64,000 nucleotides of DNA from Owenia fusiformis. Its lineage: Eukaryota; Annelida; Polychaeta; Sabellida; Oweniidae. The stretch is from positions 32,940,109 to 33,004,108 of the forward strand of contig CAIIXF020000002.1 in assembly GCA_903813345.2 (NCBI GenBank), written 5' to 3'. The notes beneath the pieces are model-generated. The model was not told the origin of the DNA. It worked only from the letters and a program-made list of their open reading frames with translations, and did not search any database. The translations under genes were made by a program, and so were the position numbers. This document shows positions 22,714 to 35,300 of the stretch, in pieces (positions within the stretch are counted from its first letter, which is position 1; each line of letters starts with the position of its first letter).

Positions 22714-25700
22714 ATGATTCGATAAATATAGGCCTCTGTCAAACTAAATGTATTTTCTTGTACCTTGTCACTGTAAATTATTATTTTGTTTTTTCAGAAC
22801 TCATTCTACAAGATAAAGATTGAAGCTTTAAACTGTCATATTTCATCCAAAAGTTTTTGCAATAAAATCTTGTTTTAATAATCCATTGTAATTTAAACCT
22901 TTTAAATTGAACTTAAAGTTTTTACCCTCATTGGGTACACCTATGTGAATCAAATTGTTTGTTTAAAAGGAGCAGCCTATTATATCCAGAAAATATAAGA
23001 TATGTAGTATTTGCTGACTTCTTGAAGAAACAGGTTCTATCTAAAGAATTCTCTCATTGTGATACATGTACATAGAAACATTCCCGTGCTTAAAAAAATC
23101 AATCATATTTTGTTTATACATATCACATACATTTTTCTTGTGTTCTGTGTTGTGTTAGAAATATTGATAATAAGCAATATTTTATGCTTGGCTCAAAATA
23201 GAAGTTTAAAAGTGACAAATATTGTTTGATAATTCTTTAAAATTGACATATTCTATTGACCATGCTCTTCAGCTTTTTTGTTAACGCTTCTTGATGGTTA
23301 TTGAAAAGCTCACCTTTTTGTGACCAGTCGGGAATTTGTGCTTTTACACTTTCCAGATTGTGACGTGCTAAAATGTGTTTTAAAAGGTTTAGTTAAATTG
23401 ATATTTGAATTATATGTTGAATATTCTGATCTATGTTAATAAGCTAAGTTCTAATATTGCTCCCTCTATGCAATGAAATAAAAAAAAATTAAAAAAAATA
23501 ATCTTAAAAAGATTATCAACTAATAAAGTGCAAAAATGCATGTTTTTAAATCATTGGAGAAAGGTTTAAAAATTGGCTTTTTTTCAATCATTATAACGTT
23601 CAAAATTCATCAGCTTAAAGAATAAAAAACGTTTAATATACAAGTGATCCTTTCAGTGCAATATTGATCAATATTAGCAACATGTATACCTGGATCTGGT
23701 GTTCTTAATATACACAATGATTGCACGCAGAATATAGTCACTCAAAGACTAAAAAGTTTGCTTAAAGGTTAGCATATTTGTACAAATTCTATTTCTATAC
23801 ATATTTAGGATTTTGATTACAATGTTATTTGGTTCAGTTTATTGTCAAATGGCAGTAACATATGAACTTGCAAATTTTGATTCATTAAACAGGGAAATTA
23901 AAATAAGGTTACGCCTTTACATTGAATCACCCTGTATGTAATGAAACATGAGGGGATGACAATGCAAAAAATGGTAAAAAAATATAAATGTTTTCCCAGT
24001 TGGCGAGGGTTCTCTCAAAAATTATAATTAATAAGAAATACATCCTGATGACTTGGTTCTCGTTTTCTATTTCAGTTGTTGGTTATTTGAGTAGATGTTA
24101 ACTATCATAATCAACTCTATCACAATCAGCATTTTGCGACTATTAAAAGTGATTACATGATCAAAGGTAAACAGTACCGCGTTTTTTGGGTTTAAACTGC
24201 CTTATTACATTTTTATTTTTTATTTTATATAATAACCATTTATTTCTCTACAAATTGTATTTCATTTCCAAATGTTAAATATATAAACCGCACCCACCCA
24301 CCCCTTGAATCAAGTTATTATTATTGTATTATGATGAGTTATTATTTTCCTTATGAATATATCTTTACTCGGATGAGACATGTAAAGTGAAGAGGTGACA
24401 TCAATATAATAAATATAAGAAATTATTACTACAACTAAACAACTATGACATAAGGACTTGAGGAATACATTCACCAGTATATGTATACATTTATGATAAA
24501 CGGTACTCTAGTGTCTAGCCAAGGTACAGAGATGACATTGGGAGATTGTTAGATAAATCTATTTAATTGTTGTCATTCATACAGTACATGATTGTGACAT
24601 CAGACCCTGTTCTGAAGGTCAAATTCTGAGTCTCCTTCACCCCTTTCGTGATTTGTCTTTTGACGACTCTGTTTGTCAACTCCTCCAGCCAGTGAATCTA
24701 AAAGGAAACATACACTTGTTCAACAGTATTCCATAAAAGGGGGTCTTGGTTGCTTTTTTTAAATCAGTGTTTCTCTGCATCTCCAGAGTGGTGTCTCTGT
24801 TACCATGGTTACAAAAGCGAGGAACTAAAACTCTGAATTTATCACTCTGTGATGATGATACATGAATGCTCAAAAAATTTTCTTAATTACAGGTTTTGTG
24901 CTAACTGCACAAATATGATTATGGCAAAAATCATTTAAGAAATGGGTTTAAATGGAGAAAACAAAATATCTTCCTAAAATTTGCTTCTGGGAGGCAGGCT
25001 ATCCTGTTACACAGACACAGTGGCTCTGTAATACAACATGTCCCAGTGAATCAGTGGCAAATAGATAAGTGATTTGTGTTGAATATTTATTATGAGACAT
25101 AGAACTTGCTATGATGATATACTGTACTCCCAGTATTTTTTGTGTGCCATTTAATTTCGCGCTTGTGGTAATATCACGAAAATAAATCTTCGCAAAACTG
25201 TCAATTAAATTCCCGGGGATTTGTGAAATTCTTAAAATCTGGAACAATGTCTTTTACAGTGTCTTATTGGATCAAATATTGATGATGTAATAGAGGTGCA
25301 CTGAACATTAGGTTACTTTATTTATAGAGCTTGAGGATTCAGAGAATAATGAGATTTTAACCTGTGAAATCTACGAAATTTATGGGTCAGGGGTAAGTTA
25401 TACTGTGTGTTTCACAATACTTCTTACGAATTCAATTATTAATCACTTTTTTTATTTTATCAGCAATTTTGTATATTGCGTCAACTTTTCAACTTGTTTG
25501 TACCATAGACTTGAACATGGGTCTCAGTTCCGTTATATTCAATTACATCCTTTCAAAACAATAATGAATTCTGGTTTTTGAGATTACCCCTTCTTGGCTA
25601 ATTGAGTTCTAAAACAGACAATGCAAAACAACTAGCAGTTAGATTTAATACAATAAATAAATGAAAATGTCACCTTTGTGATATATAAACTTGTGCACCC

Positions 25701-27670
25701 CTGTACATGTATAAAACAGGTTTATTTTGAGAGAACCCCCTTGTGTAACACCCATTGTTCTATTGTATATGCAGGTTCTTTCTGCTGTATGTATATGCAA
25801 TACAATACCAACAATAGCTGCATACGGAGCCAAACAAACACATTGGCTGTATTACCAACAGTATAGGGACCACAGTATAGGGCTTAGCTGCATCCCTTAC
25901 CACACCTAAGGAGCACATAAGGTAAATTTTAAATTTATTAACTATCAAAAGTTACGATACAAAATATTCAAGGTAAGCTGTAATTTGAAAGTTGAAGGAA
26001 TATTACGAATGTAATCATTAGGTTTTGATTCAGGATTATATTTTATCAAATGATTTTGATCTTTCAGAAGTAAGTAGATTTTTTCATTCATCCATTCATT
26101 GAGATATTGAATTAAATCTGAAAAGAAACTTTGGTTACTTTTAATATTTCCTTCTTTATGAAAATATTTGTTGAATTTGCTTTACATGATTTACTATAAG
26201 GCAATTTGAAGAATAAATTAGTTTGATTTTTAGAAACACTTTAAAGAAAAAAGCTACCTGAATTTTAGGGTTCTGAAGTTTTGGGCCTTACATGTATATA
26301 TGGTTAAGAATATAATGTATGCTATATCATGTCCATTGATTAATACTTTTAAAATTAAATCTCCAATCTATTTTGAATTGCTACAAACATAATAAGTTGA
26401 ACTTGATCACGATGATAGTTTTCTTCCCCAACTTGACACCATATCAGACACCAAGAAATGGGGGGGGGGGAGTAGGCAGGAAGGAAACCATATCAACTTG
26501 AGGAAGGAAACAGGAAATAAGAAGATATATAAATATTATTATTAATTTATTATGTGTTCTTTATAATGTTATTAAGCTAAATTAATTAAGTAATTAGTTA
26601 ATATAAGTGACTAATATCTCTGAACTTAACTTTAAGAGACAGACTGAACATTCATATACAGTAGGTATATTGTTCAATTTAACTAAATGAGAATTTTCAT
26701 TGCCAGCAGCTCAACATCACAGGTATGTGGTACATTAAGTTATTATTTAAATGAAAAGTCGTGTTATGATAGCCAATGTTAGGCATGTTGTGATCGGTTG
26801 AATGGTTTTGTAGATATTATGTGCATCTTCTATAGTGAGAACTTTGTAAGTTATAACATTGAATATAAAAGGATGTTAAAATTGTGAATTAAAGTAGGTA
26901 AGGGTTCCCTGATTGATTTTTCAATTCAACTTATGATAATCTTATTTATTTTGCTCTTTATTTTTGTATTGTCACCAAACATAAATGGCTCGTAGATTTG
27001 AAGTTTAAATTTAAAGAGGAAAACGCTGTTTCCATAATAAATGTATATACATGTAGAGTTGTACATTTACATGAATCGGCATGTGTCTCTTTAATTATGC
27101 ACCATAATTGCTAGCTTTGGTTTATATTCCCCTTTAGCATATATACAGCTATTTTTATGATGTTCATTGCTGTAAATGGAGGATGTGAACAGCATATTCA
27201 GTTTAAGAAAGTGACTTCAAGTATTTATCTGTGACACCAGTTTTCCATTACAGTGACACCCACATGCAATGAACACTTCATCTCTGAGAAAATGACCATG
27301 TTATACTCTTTATGAAAAATTACGGTTTATTTTATCATGTAAAATTGTAATTGTGTGGTGGTCATCTGACTGGAAAATATAGTTAAGTACAGAAGTATGA
27401 CATTAACAGGTAATTTGTGTTCATACATCAACTCTCCCAAAAGAAAGAAAACTAAAGTAATAAAGTATAAGAAAAAATCTAAGGATCATCAATGCCTAAT
27501 TATATAAGAATGAAAAGAGAGGATTTACCATGACAGAATCAGAGGAAAATAGGTTAATCTGGAAAAGATGTTTACCAAAAGACAGCTGTTAACTAAAACA
27601 GGTTTGACTGTATGTATTTACCTATAAACAGTATGACAAATATAACCCTATCTCTATTGTGGAAAACAGT
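22714..27670. other. Intergenic DNA between genes A and B
   Basis: About 5 kb. Contains one degenerate MITE (25120-25260), low-complexity A/T runs (about 23480), a G-run (26460) and a possible pogo-type 3' end (acaggtttgactgta near 27600). I recognise no exon on either strand. Confidence 0.5.
25120..25260. mobile_element. Degenerate MITE with tactgta...tacagt ends
   Basis: Starts tactgtactcccag and ends cttttacagt. Interior pieces (aatttcgcgcttg, cgaaaataaatcttcgcaaaa, cccggggatttg) resemble a diverged relative of the element at 22088-22576. Confidence 0.5.
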
Positions 27671-27671
27671 G

Positions 27672-27680
27672 TATAAATAA
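27672..27680 (+). promoter_or_regulatory. Candidate TATA box of gene B
   Basis: tataaataa lies about 100 bp upstream of a good donor (ttaag|gtaagtta at 27776) and 1.5 kb before the coding start. Because the first coding exon begins at a splice acceptor (29139/29140), a 5' non-coding exon is needed; this is the best candidate I see. Inference only. Confidence 0.25.
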
Positions 27681-27701
27681 GGATTGAATGTACAATCAAA
27701 T

Positions 27702-27775
27702 TGCATTTAGTTTAAACTTAACATAAAGGAAAATAACTTAGTAGGCTGTGGACGCATTTGTGGACGCATTTTAAG
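27702..27775 (+). other. Candidate 5' non-coding exon of gene B
   Basis: The region lies about 30 bp downstream of the TATA-like motif and ends at gcattttaag|gtaagtt. It contains a small direct repeat (gtggacgcattt twice). The start is assumed from TATA spacing, not seen. Confidence 0.22.
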
Positions 27776-28120
27776 GTAAGTTAAACAGGTTTTCTTTGGA
27801 AAATGTCTACGAAATGTAAAATAAGGGACTAAAAGACAATATTTTCACGAGTTTGTGATTTTGTACTAATGCTAATTTGAACTATTGTGATAATGTTTAA
27901 GGATATATGAAAACTGGAAAACTGGAAAGAATATCAGTTTAAGGTTGTACCATTTAGAGTATTTGTGAAAAAAGGTTTATCAAATATGTAACCGTGTGAT
28001 GTTAAAAACAGATGCACATTGACATAACTTTGACCTTGGAATCATATTTAATATTTAGATTTAATTAATTGATGTGCTATGACAATAGTCATTGTATACA
28101 TACAAACTACAGTTAATGAT

Positions 28121-28330
28121 TACAGTGAAACCTGTGTAAATTAAAACTCAGTTATGACACTTTGTGTAATATGAACACTTTTCAGTCACATCATTGTCTG
28201 TCACTTCTCAATGTTAACACTTTTTCAGACACATCATTGTCGGTCACTTCTCAATGTGAAGACCTGTAATGTGAACACATTATATCATGTGAACTCTTTA
28301 TGGCATCAAAGTTGTGTTCACTTTTTGAAT
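28121..28330. mobile_element. Possible pogo-type MITE fragment
   Basis: Starts tacagtgaaacctgtgtaaa and contains repeated 'gtcacatcattgtc(t/g)gtcacttctcaatg' blocks and 'atgtgaacac' motifs typical of this family at 35.9 kb and 63 kb. The right end is unclear. Confidence 0.4.
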
Positions 28331-28826
28331 GATTAACAGTACTAAAATGTACTACTATTCACTATAGGTACACAAAGTTGACTGCTTTTGGAGAACTCAT
28401 AAAATTCCTGGTGTTAAAACTGAGAACAAGTTTTAAGAAGGTCGAAATGTTTGTTTTTAACTTTTATTGACATTTGAAAAGCTAGTAAAAGTCAATTACA
28501 ATGTTATGATCTGATATAAAATAGGTTCTGTGTATTCTAATGGTATACTAAGGTATACTTTGTGGTAAGGCAAAGCTTTAACACATATTAACATTGTATT
28601 CTTTTGGTCTAAATCACAATCATTGAAAATTCTCTGTGGTTTATTGTAAAGAGCTTAAACTACACTACTATTCATCCAGGGCTTATTATACTACCCCAGT
28701 TTTAACTGGAATTCCTTCTAATAATGTAAGAGAATGATATAGTGCAAGCCATGAGAGTTCAGCTTCACATACTTAAATTCTGATTTTGATTGATACCTGT
28801 AAGACAATGGTAAACATTAGTTCAAT

Positions 28827-28852
28827 CATGGGCTTTCAAGAGAAAGCCCATG
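28827..28852. repeat. 11-bp stem hairpin catgggctttc
   Basis: catgggctttc and gaaagcccatg flank a 4-nt loop, 300 bp upstream of gene B coding exon 1. A near-identical hairpin lies at 43792. Confidence 0.7.
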
Positions 28853-29139
28853 GTTCAATAACTTCTTCCCTTTCTGGTCAATGTTATTTAGAGCCCATAT
28901 ACCAGATTAACAGGAATTATTCTTTATACCTTACGTTTTAGCCCTTATATCCCTAGACCTATGTCTCTATAGATCTCCCTCCCTTCAAATTAATGAAGCA
29001 AGCCACGCATGTTCAAATATGTCACCTCCATATTTTTTTCTAGGTTGATTCAAAAATAAGTTGTTGAGAAATGGCATATTGTTTTGAACAAATGAAGCAA
29101 GCCAAGTGCGCTCAAATGACTCAACTTTTGTTTTCCTAG

Positions 29140-29349
29140 GTCAAATCACCATGTCTGCCAGTAAGGCTGTAGAGGCTGGGGATATGGAAGAGCCTGTCCA
29201 GGAGGAACTAACAACTGCTGACGGGAAGAAGATCCAGGCCAGAGAACAGTGGACACGCCCAATCGATTTCGTGCTTGCATGTATTGGATTCTCTGTCGGT
29301 CTTGGAAATGTCTGGAGATTCCCATACCTGTGCTACAAAAATGGAGGAG
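29140..29349 (+). CDS. Gene B coding exon 1 (N-tail, TM1)
   Basis: The acceptor ttttgttttcctag ends at 29139 and the ATG is at 29151 in a good context (atcaccATGt). The tail [15 protein letters not shown] is followed by [10 protein letters not shown] and TM1, up to CYKNGG with a split Gly. Donor gtgagg. An in-frame ATG at 29106 lies before the acceptor, so 29151 is preferred. Confidence 0.9.
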
Positions 29350-32300
29350 GTGAGGCATTATGAGATATGAATTAATTCTTATCATTCTACTTTAGAATAT
29401 ACCTGTCTAAGTGGAACATATTTGGACGGTACATCTAAAAAGTGCTTCTAAATAGTGTTCCACTTGGGAGGTGTTCCACTTCAAGAGGTTCAATTTTCAT
29501 TAAGTCAATTGTTCTTGGGACTCTGAAAAGTGTTCCACTAACAGAGGTGCTCCACTTTTAGGGTGTCCCACTTTACAGCTTTCAATGTAAGTGTTGCCTG
29601 CTAACATGGCTAAAGAGTGTCCCAACAAATGGGTTATTGAAAACGGACTATGGGTTTTTAATCCATTGAAATGGTTGAGATATAGGTTCATCTATCTGTG
29701 AATTCTGCTGTATCTCCTTATCTTGCAAATACTAGTATTATTTTTCTTATTTGAAAATGAGCCCATAAATTCTGACTTTAATCCACCTGAATCCACATTC
29801 TGAAATACAGTAACATGGACCAGAGTATATTTGCATTGTATCTGGGGTATTTAACTTTGGAGTTGCTAAAATCCAAATTAAATACTGAAATGTTTTCAAA
29901 TGTTTACAAATCTAATTGTGTTTGCTTGGAGAAATGGCTTTTAGGGGATATAATATATATACAGCCTAGATGGTCAAAAGTCAAATATAATTAGAACACC
30001 AACTTGGGCTATTGTAGAAGATAGAACTGAATCTAGAAATCTAGAAATCTAGAAAATACAGGTTTCTTCAGAAATCCTACTTCAGAATTTTTGAAGAAAC
30101 TCTTATTTTCTAGTACTTACACATGAAATAATATTGAAGTTGAGGATCTAAATGACCCCAAAATGTCCTTTCATGAGAGTTTCATTATTAAATGAATGCC
30201 AGTATGTACTTATAAAATCATAAAATTCAGTGAATACAATATTGATTATACAGTAGGTAGCTGGATTTCTATCTACCATATTGGAATTTAGGGTGGTCTG
30301 TTGAATTTCTATGTTGTCTTTGAATAAAATTCTGCAACAAATACATGGTGTAGTTAAGTTACCTGTCAAGCCTAAAATTCTTAGAATGTGGATTTAGATA
30401 CAAATACATACATTTTGCATTGCATTCCAATACCAAAAATGATGTACACTTTGCTACCTCAGTTTGAAGCAACTACCATAGTCAGGTTTGTGACTCAGGC
30501 TATAGTTGAATCAGACTGATTGTATATGTATAGCATGTACAGGTATTCATCAGGTATTCATCATGCAAAACAGCTGAGATAAATATTAATGAATCAAATC
30601 TAAATTACAGATTCCAACTCGTTAACATTATCGCTGAATAATTCAGCTTTAGCACCTCTGTTGTGTGCATACAAGTTTGATTTGGAAATTCTTCAAGTTT
30701 TAAACAGTAACATCCTGCTCATGTAGGACTGCATGTAAAATGTAAGAAGTTTAACTGAAATAAAATAAATAATACAAAAATAAATTAACAACATCTTTTA
30801 TATAACTCTAATTCATTTACTTCAGAAAATGTGATTTGTTTTCAATGTTTCATACTTCATGTATATTAATGTACTACAAGAGAGACGAATCAACACAGAA
30901 ACATATTTTATGTTATTTCGTAAAATCAAGACTAACATCCAATACTGGTGATTTGGTGATGTATTGACAACCATTTGAAATACAGAAAGTCCCCTTTCGT
31001 GACCTAGTCTGTAATTGTGAAAAGTGAGGATTGCTTAACCTTTGAAGGGGGTGTATAAATGTACTTCCACTTTTTAAATGAACACATCCATTCTTCATAC
31101 TAAAACAGTTTTCTTTATAACATTATGTTGATTTGTACCATAAAAGCAAATACCAAATATACATATTACTTATATCAAATACACACTTGAAAAGAAAGCT
31201 CCAATTTTGGTTGGTAAACATGTCTTAAAGAAAGAAAAATGTTCTTAGAGTCACAGAGTGTATATTGGGATAAATGTGGGAAGCAATGTGTTTTTTACAA
31301 TAAGCTTTGAAATCAGAGGATTACCCTAAAAAAGGTCAGAACTAAATGGACTTTTTAGAAAACAGCCATGCCATATGAAATGATGAGAACAAAAATAATT
31401 ATTGTAGTAGAATGTGATATTTTCCTAAACTTAATCTCAGTTTGCCTCTTTCCCTTAATAGATCCTTTAAATAACCAACCATTAAAGAACTATTGGATTG
31501 TGGATTAGTCCTGTGTTAATTCTAGTGCTGCTAACATAGATTCACTTTAAAGATTACATCAATAGCAAACATTTCAAATCAGGAACAATTAACGTCAAGT
31601 TTTTCTGACATTATGCTGCTGATTATCATTACAATTTTTTGGTGGTGAAAATCATCAAAAGAAGCACCTCAAATCTATGAGGTTTTTCTATGACAAACAT
31701 TTCTATCCCATTTAATCCCACACAGTTTTACTTGTAAATATGAGGTTCACCGTCTTCAATTCAGATCAGGGATTCCCAGGGGACTTTAAGAATATGGATG
31801 CAACATCATAGATTTGCAATGAGGCTTTAAGAAGCAGGATCTAGCCCCGCTTTGAAGTAGATGTTTTATGTTAAAATCTTCAATTCACACTCATTAATGC
31901 CCACTTGTTATCAACATTTATGCCTAGTCTTCATCTTTATGTCGCAATATAAATGTAGTTCTTGTAAATAGACTTGACATAATTTCAATTTGTTAAAATT
32001 TGAAATATACCAAACCTATAATATATTTGAATGAACTTTAACTAACATCAATGTATAACTGGATAACATGAACCTAAACTTGCAAATATCAGTAGGATGT
32101 ACTGTACTTTGACTTGACTTAATTGTTACATGTTTCCCAGTGGAGATTTTGTTCCCCAATCTTAATCTTTAACTATTAATGATTCAAATAAAATACATTA
32201 ATTTTGTGTCCGGGAAGGATGTATATATCTTTTAAGCACAATATTTTTTGTTTTCTGTGAGACATTTTGAAATAATATTTTTGTGGTTTGGTCTTTAAAT

Positions 32301-35300
32301 TGTTATACTGAAAATCAGAATGGTGACGTAGATGTCAGCGTGTCAGTGTAGGATGCAGTGACATTAAAGTGTTATACATTACATATTCTAATTAAATAGG
32401 ATATACTGTATATGTACGTCATATGTGCCATATCTGATCACTAGACAATTCACCATAAAATCATTCTGATATCCATCGCGTCATCTTTCCATCTCACTGG
32501 CTGAGAAGAATTGGTTCATCATGTGCTATAAACATGTAAACTCAATGCCTTTTCACAAAGTTGAATCATTACCCTCTTCAAAAAACTTCACTATAGAGTT
32601 AAGATTGTTGACTACTTTGTGTTTTTGTTTTGATTTATCCGCTATGACAACGCGTACAGTAACATCAATTTAAGATTCATTTTTTAATTAAATTTGATTT
32701 GAAAAGAAAAGTTATTATTCAACATACGAGAATGACATAACTTCTGTTTTGTCTATATTTTCATTTTCAAATACAGCAAGAGATGCATTTTATGTGAAAA
32801 TGACTACTTGTAATGCTTATCAGATACATTCATTGCTACCACTATTTCATGACATTTTATGACAACTTTATTGGCTATAAAACTTGTGTCAAGTGAAAAT
32901 CAAATTGAAGTTTAGATATTCTCAAAATTAATTTAGGTTTATGTACATATTTATGAAACAAAGGAGCAATAAAATTATAAACATCTCCGTATTTTGCAAT
33001 CTACATGTAGGTGCATTATACACAATAGTCTAAAACATGTTGCTTTTTCCTTAGAGATTTTTTTAAATTGTCCTATTTTAGTATTTGTTATCAAATATGC
33101 TACTATAGTGTATTATATAATTGTAGAGTAACTGTATTATGGTAAAATATAAACTCCTTATTTAAAATCCCTGTGATACCAAGACCTGTCAACTTATATT
33201 TGTATATATGGATACAGACACATAATTATCCCATCGAACAAAGTTCGGAGGGATATAGGGAACGCCTCCGTCCGTCCGTACGTACGTCCGTACGAACGTC
33301 CGTACGTACATCCGTACGTACATCCGTCTGTCCGTCCGTCCGTCCGTCCAGGCAATAACTCAAATACCGTTGGCCCGATTTTATTCATATTTTGTACACA
33401 TATACCCTATGGGGGTAGAAGTTCTGCTCGAAAGCTGATTTTCAAAATGGCCGCTCATTTAAAAATGGCGGCCATTTTAGTGCCGATTTTACAGTAATTT
33501 AGGTGCAATATGTCAAACTGTAATAGCAATATGTTTTAAATGTAAAAAAAATTATATAGGACATTAATAAACCTAGAAATGTAGATATTAAAAAAGCACA
33601 TGGCAGCCATCTTGAAAAATGGCGGCCTTTACTCGTTATATTACGATTTTTGCTGTAACTCGAAAAGTAGTGGAGCGATTTTGTTCATATTTGGTATGTG
33701 AATACTATAAGCATGGCACACTGTCTCATGACACTTTTGGTAGAAGGCGGCCATTTTGAAAAATGGTGGACATTTTGAAAAATGGCCGCCATTTTAACTT
33801 ATTTTACTATAACTCTAAAAGTAGTGGAATGATTTTGTTCATATTTGGTATGTGAATACGTATAAGCATGGCACACTGTCTAATGACACTTTTGGTAGAA
33901 GGCGGTCATTTTTCAAAATGGCCGCCATTTTAATGTATTTTACTATAACTCGAAAAGAAGTGGAGCGATTTTGTTCATATTCGGTATGTGAATACTGTAA
34001 GCATGGCACACTGTCTAATGACACTTTTGGTAGGAGGCAGCCATTCTGAAAAATGGCGGACATTTGAAAAATGGCTGCCATTTTAACTTATTTTACTATA
34101 ACTCGTAAAGTAGTGGAGCGATTTTGTTCATATTTGGTATGTGAATACGTATAAGCATGGCACACTGTCTAATGACACTTTTAGTAGAAGGCAGCCATTT
34201 TTCAAAATGGCCGCCATTTTTATGTATTTTACTATAACTCTAAAAGTAGTGGAGCGATTTTGTTCATATTTGGTATGTGAATACTATAAGCATGGCACAC
34301 TGTCTAATGAGACTTTTGGTAGAAGGCGGCCATTTTTCAAAATGGCCACCATTTTAACGTTTTTTACTATAACTCGAAAAGTAGTAGAGCGATTTTGTTC
34401 ATATTTGGTATGTGAATATTATAAGCATGGCACACTGTCTAATGACACTTTTGGTAGAAGGTGCCCGTTTTGAAAAATGTTCGATGGGATTCGCTACGCT
34501 TTGGCGTTGCTGTTGTTCTGGTTCTAAATGTGCATATATGATTTCTATTCAAGAATCTACACATAATGTATAAATGCATTTGTATATTAGCAAACATATA
34601 TTCCGATATAAAAATGCACACATGTATCTCTTTTTTTCAGGAGCCTTTTTGATTCCCTATGGCATTTGCCTAGTAATAGGAGGAGTGCCCCTGTTCTATT
34701 TGGAGGTTGCCCTTGGGCAGTTTATGCAGGCAGCTGGAACCAAAACATGGGAGATTGCACCCTTGTTTAAAGGTAAGAAAACATGGGAGATTGCACCATT
34801 GTTTAAAGGTAGGAAAACATGGGAGATTGCACCCTTGTTTACGGAAAGAAAACGTGGGAGATTGCACCATTGTTAAAGGTAAGAAAACGTGGGAGATTGC
34901 ACCATTGTTAAAGGTAAGTATAAAACATGGGAGATAGCACCATTGTTAAAGGTAAGAAAATGTGGGAGATTGCACCATTGTTAAAGGTAAGAAAATGTGG
35001 GAGATTGCACCATTGTTAAAGGTAAGAAAATGTGGGAGATTGCACCATTGTTAAAGGTAAGAAAAGGTGGGAGATTGCACCATTGTTAAAGGTAAGAAAA
35101 CGTGGGAGATTGCACCATTGTTTAAAGGTAAGAAAACATGCAAGATTGCACTCTTGTTTAAAGATAAGAAAACATGGGGGATTGCACCATTGTTTAAAGG
35201 TAAGAAAACATGCAAGATTGCACTCTTGTTTAAAGATAAGAAAACATGGGAGATTGCATCCTTGTTTAAAGGTAAGAAAACAAGGGAGATTGCACCCTTG

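Noticed and set aside
29106-29150. Upstream in-frame ATG for gene B
   Set aside because: It lies before a strong acceptor (ttttgttttcctag), so it should be intronic; the ATG at 29151 has better context and a normal SLC6 N-tail.
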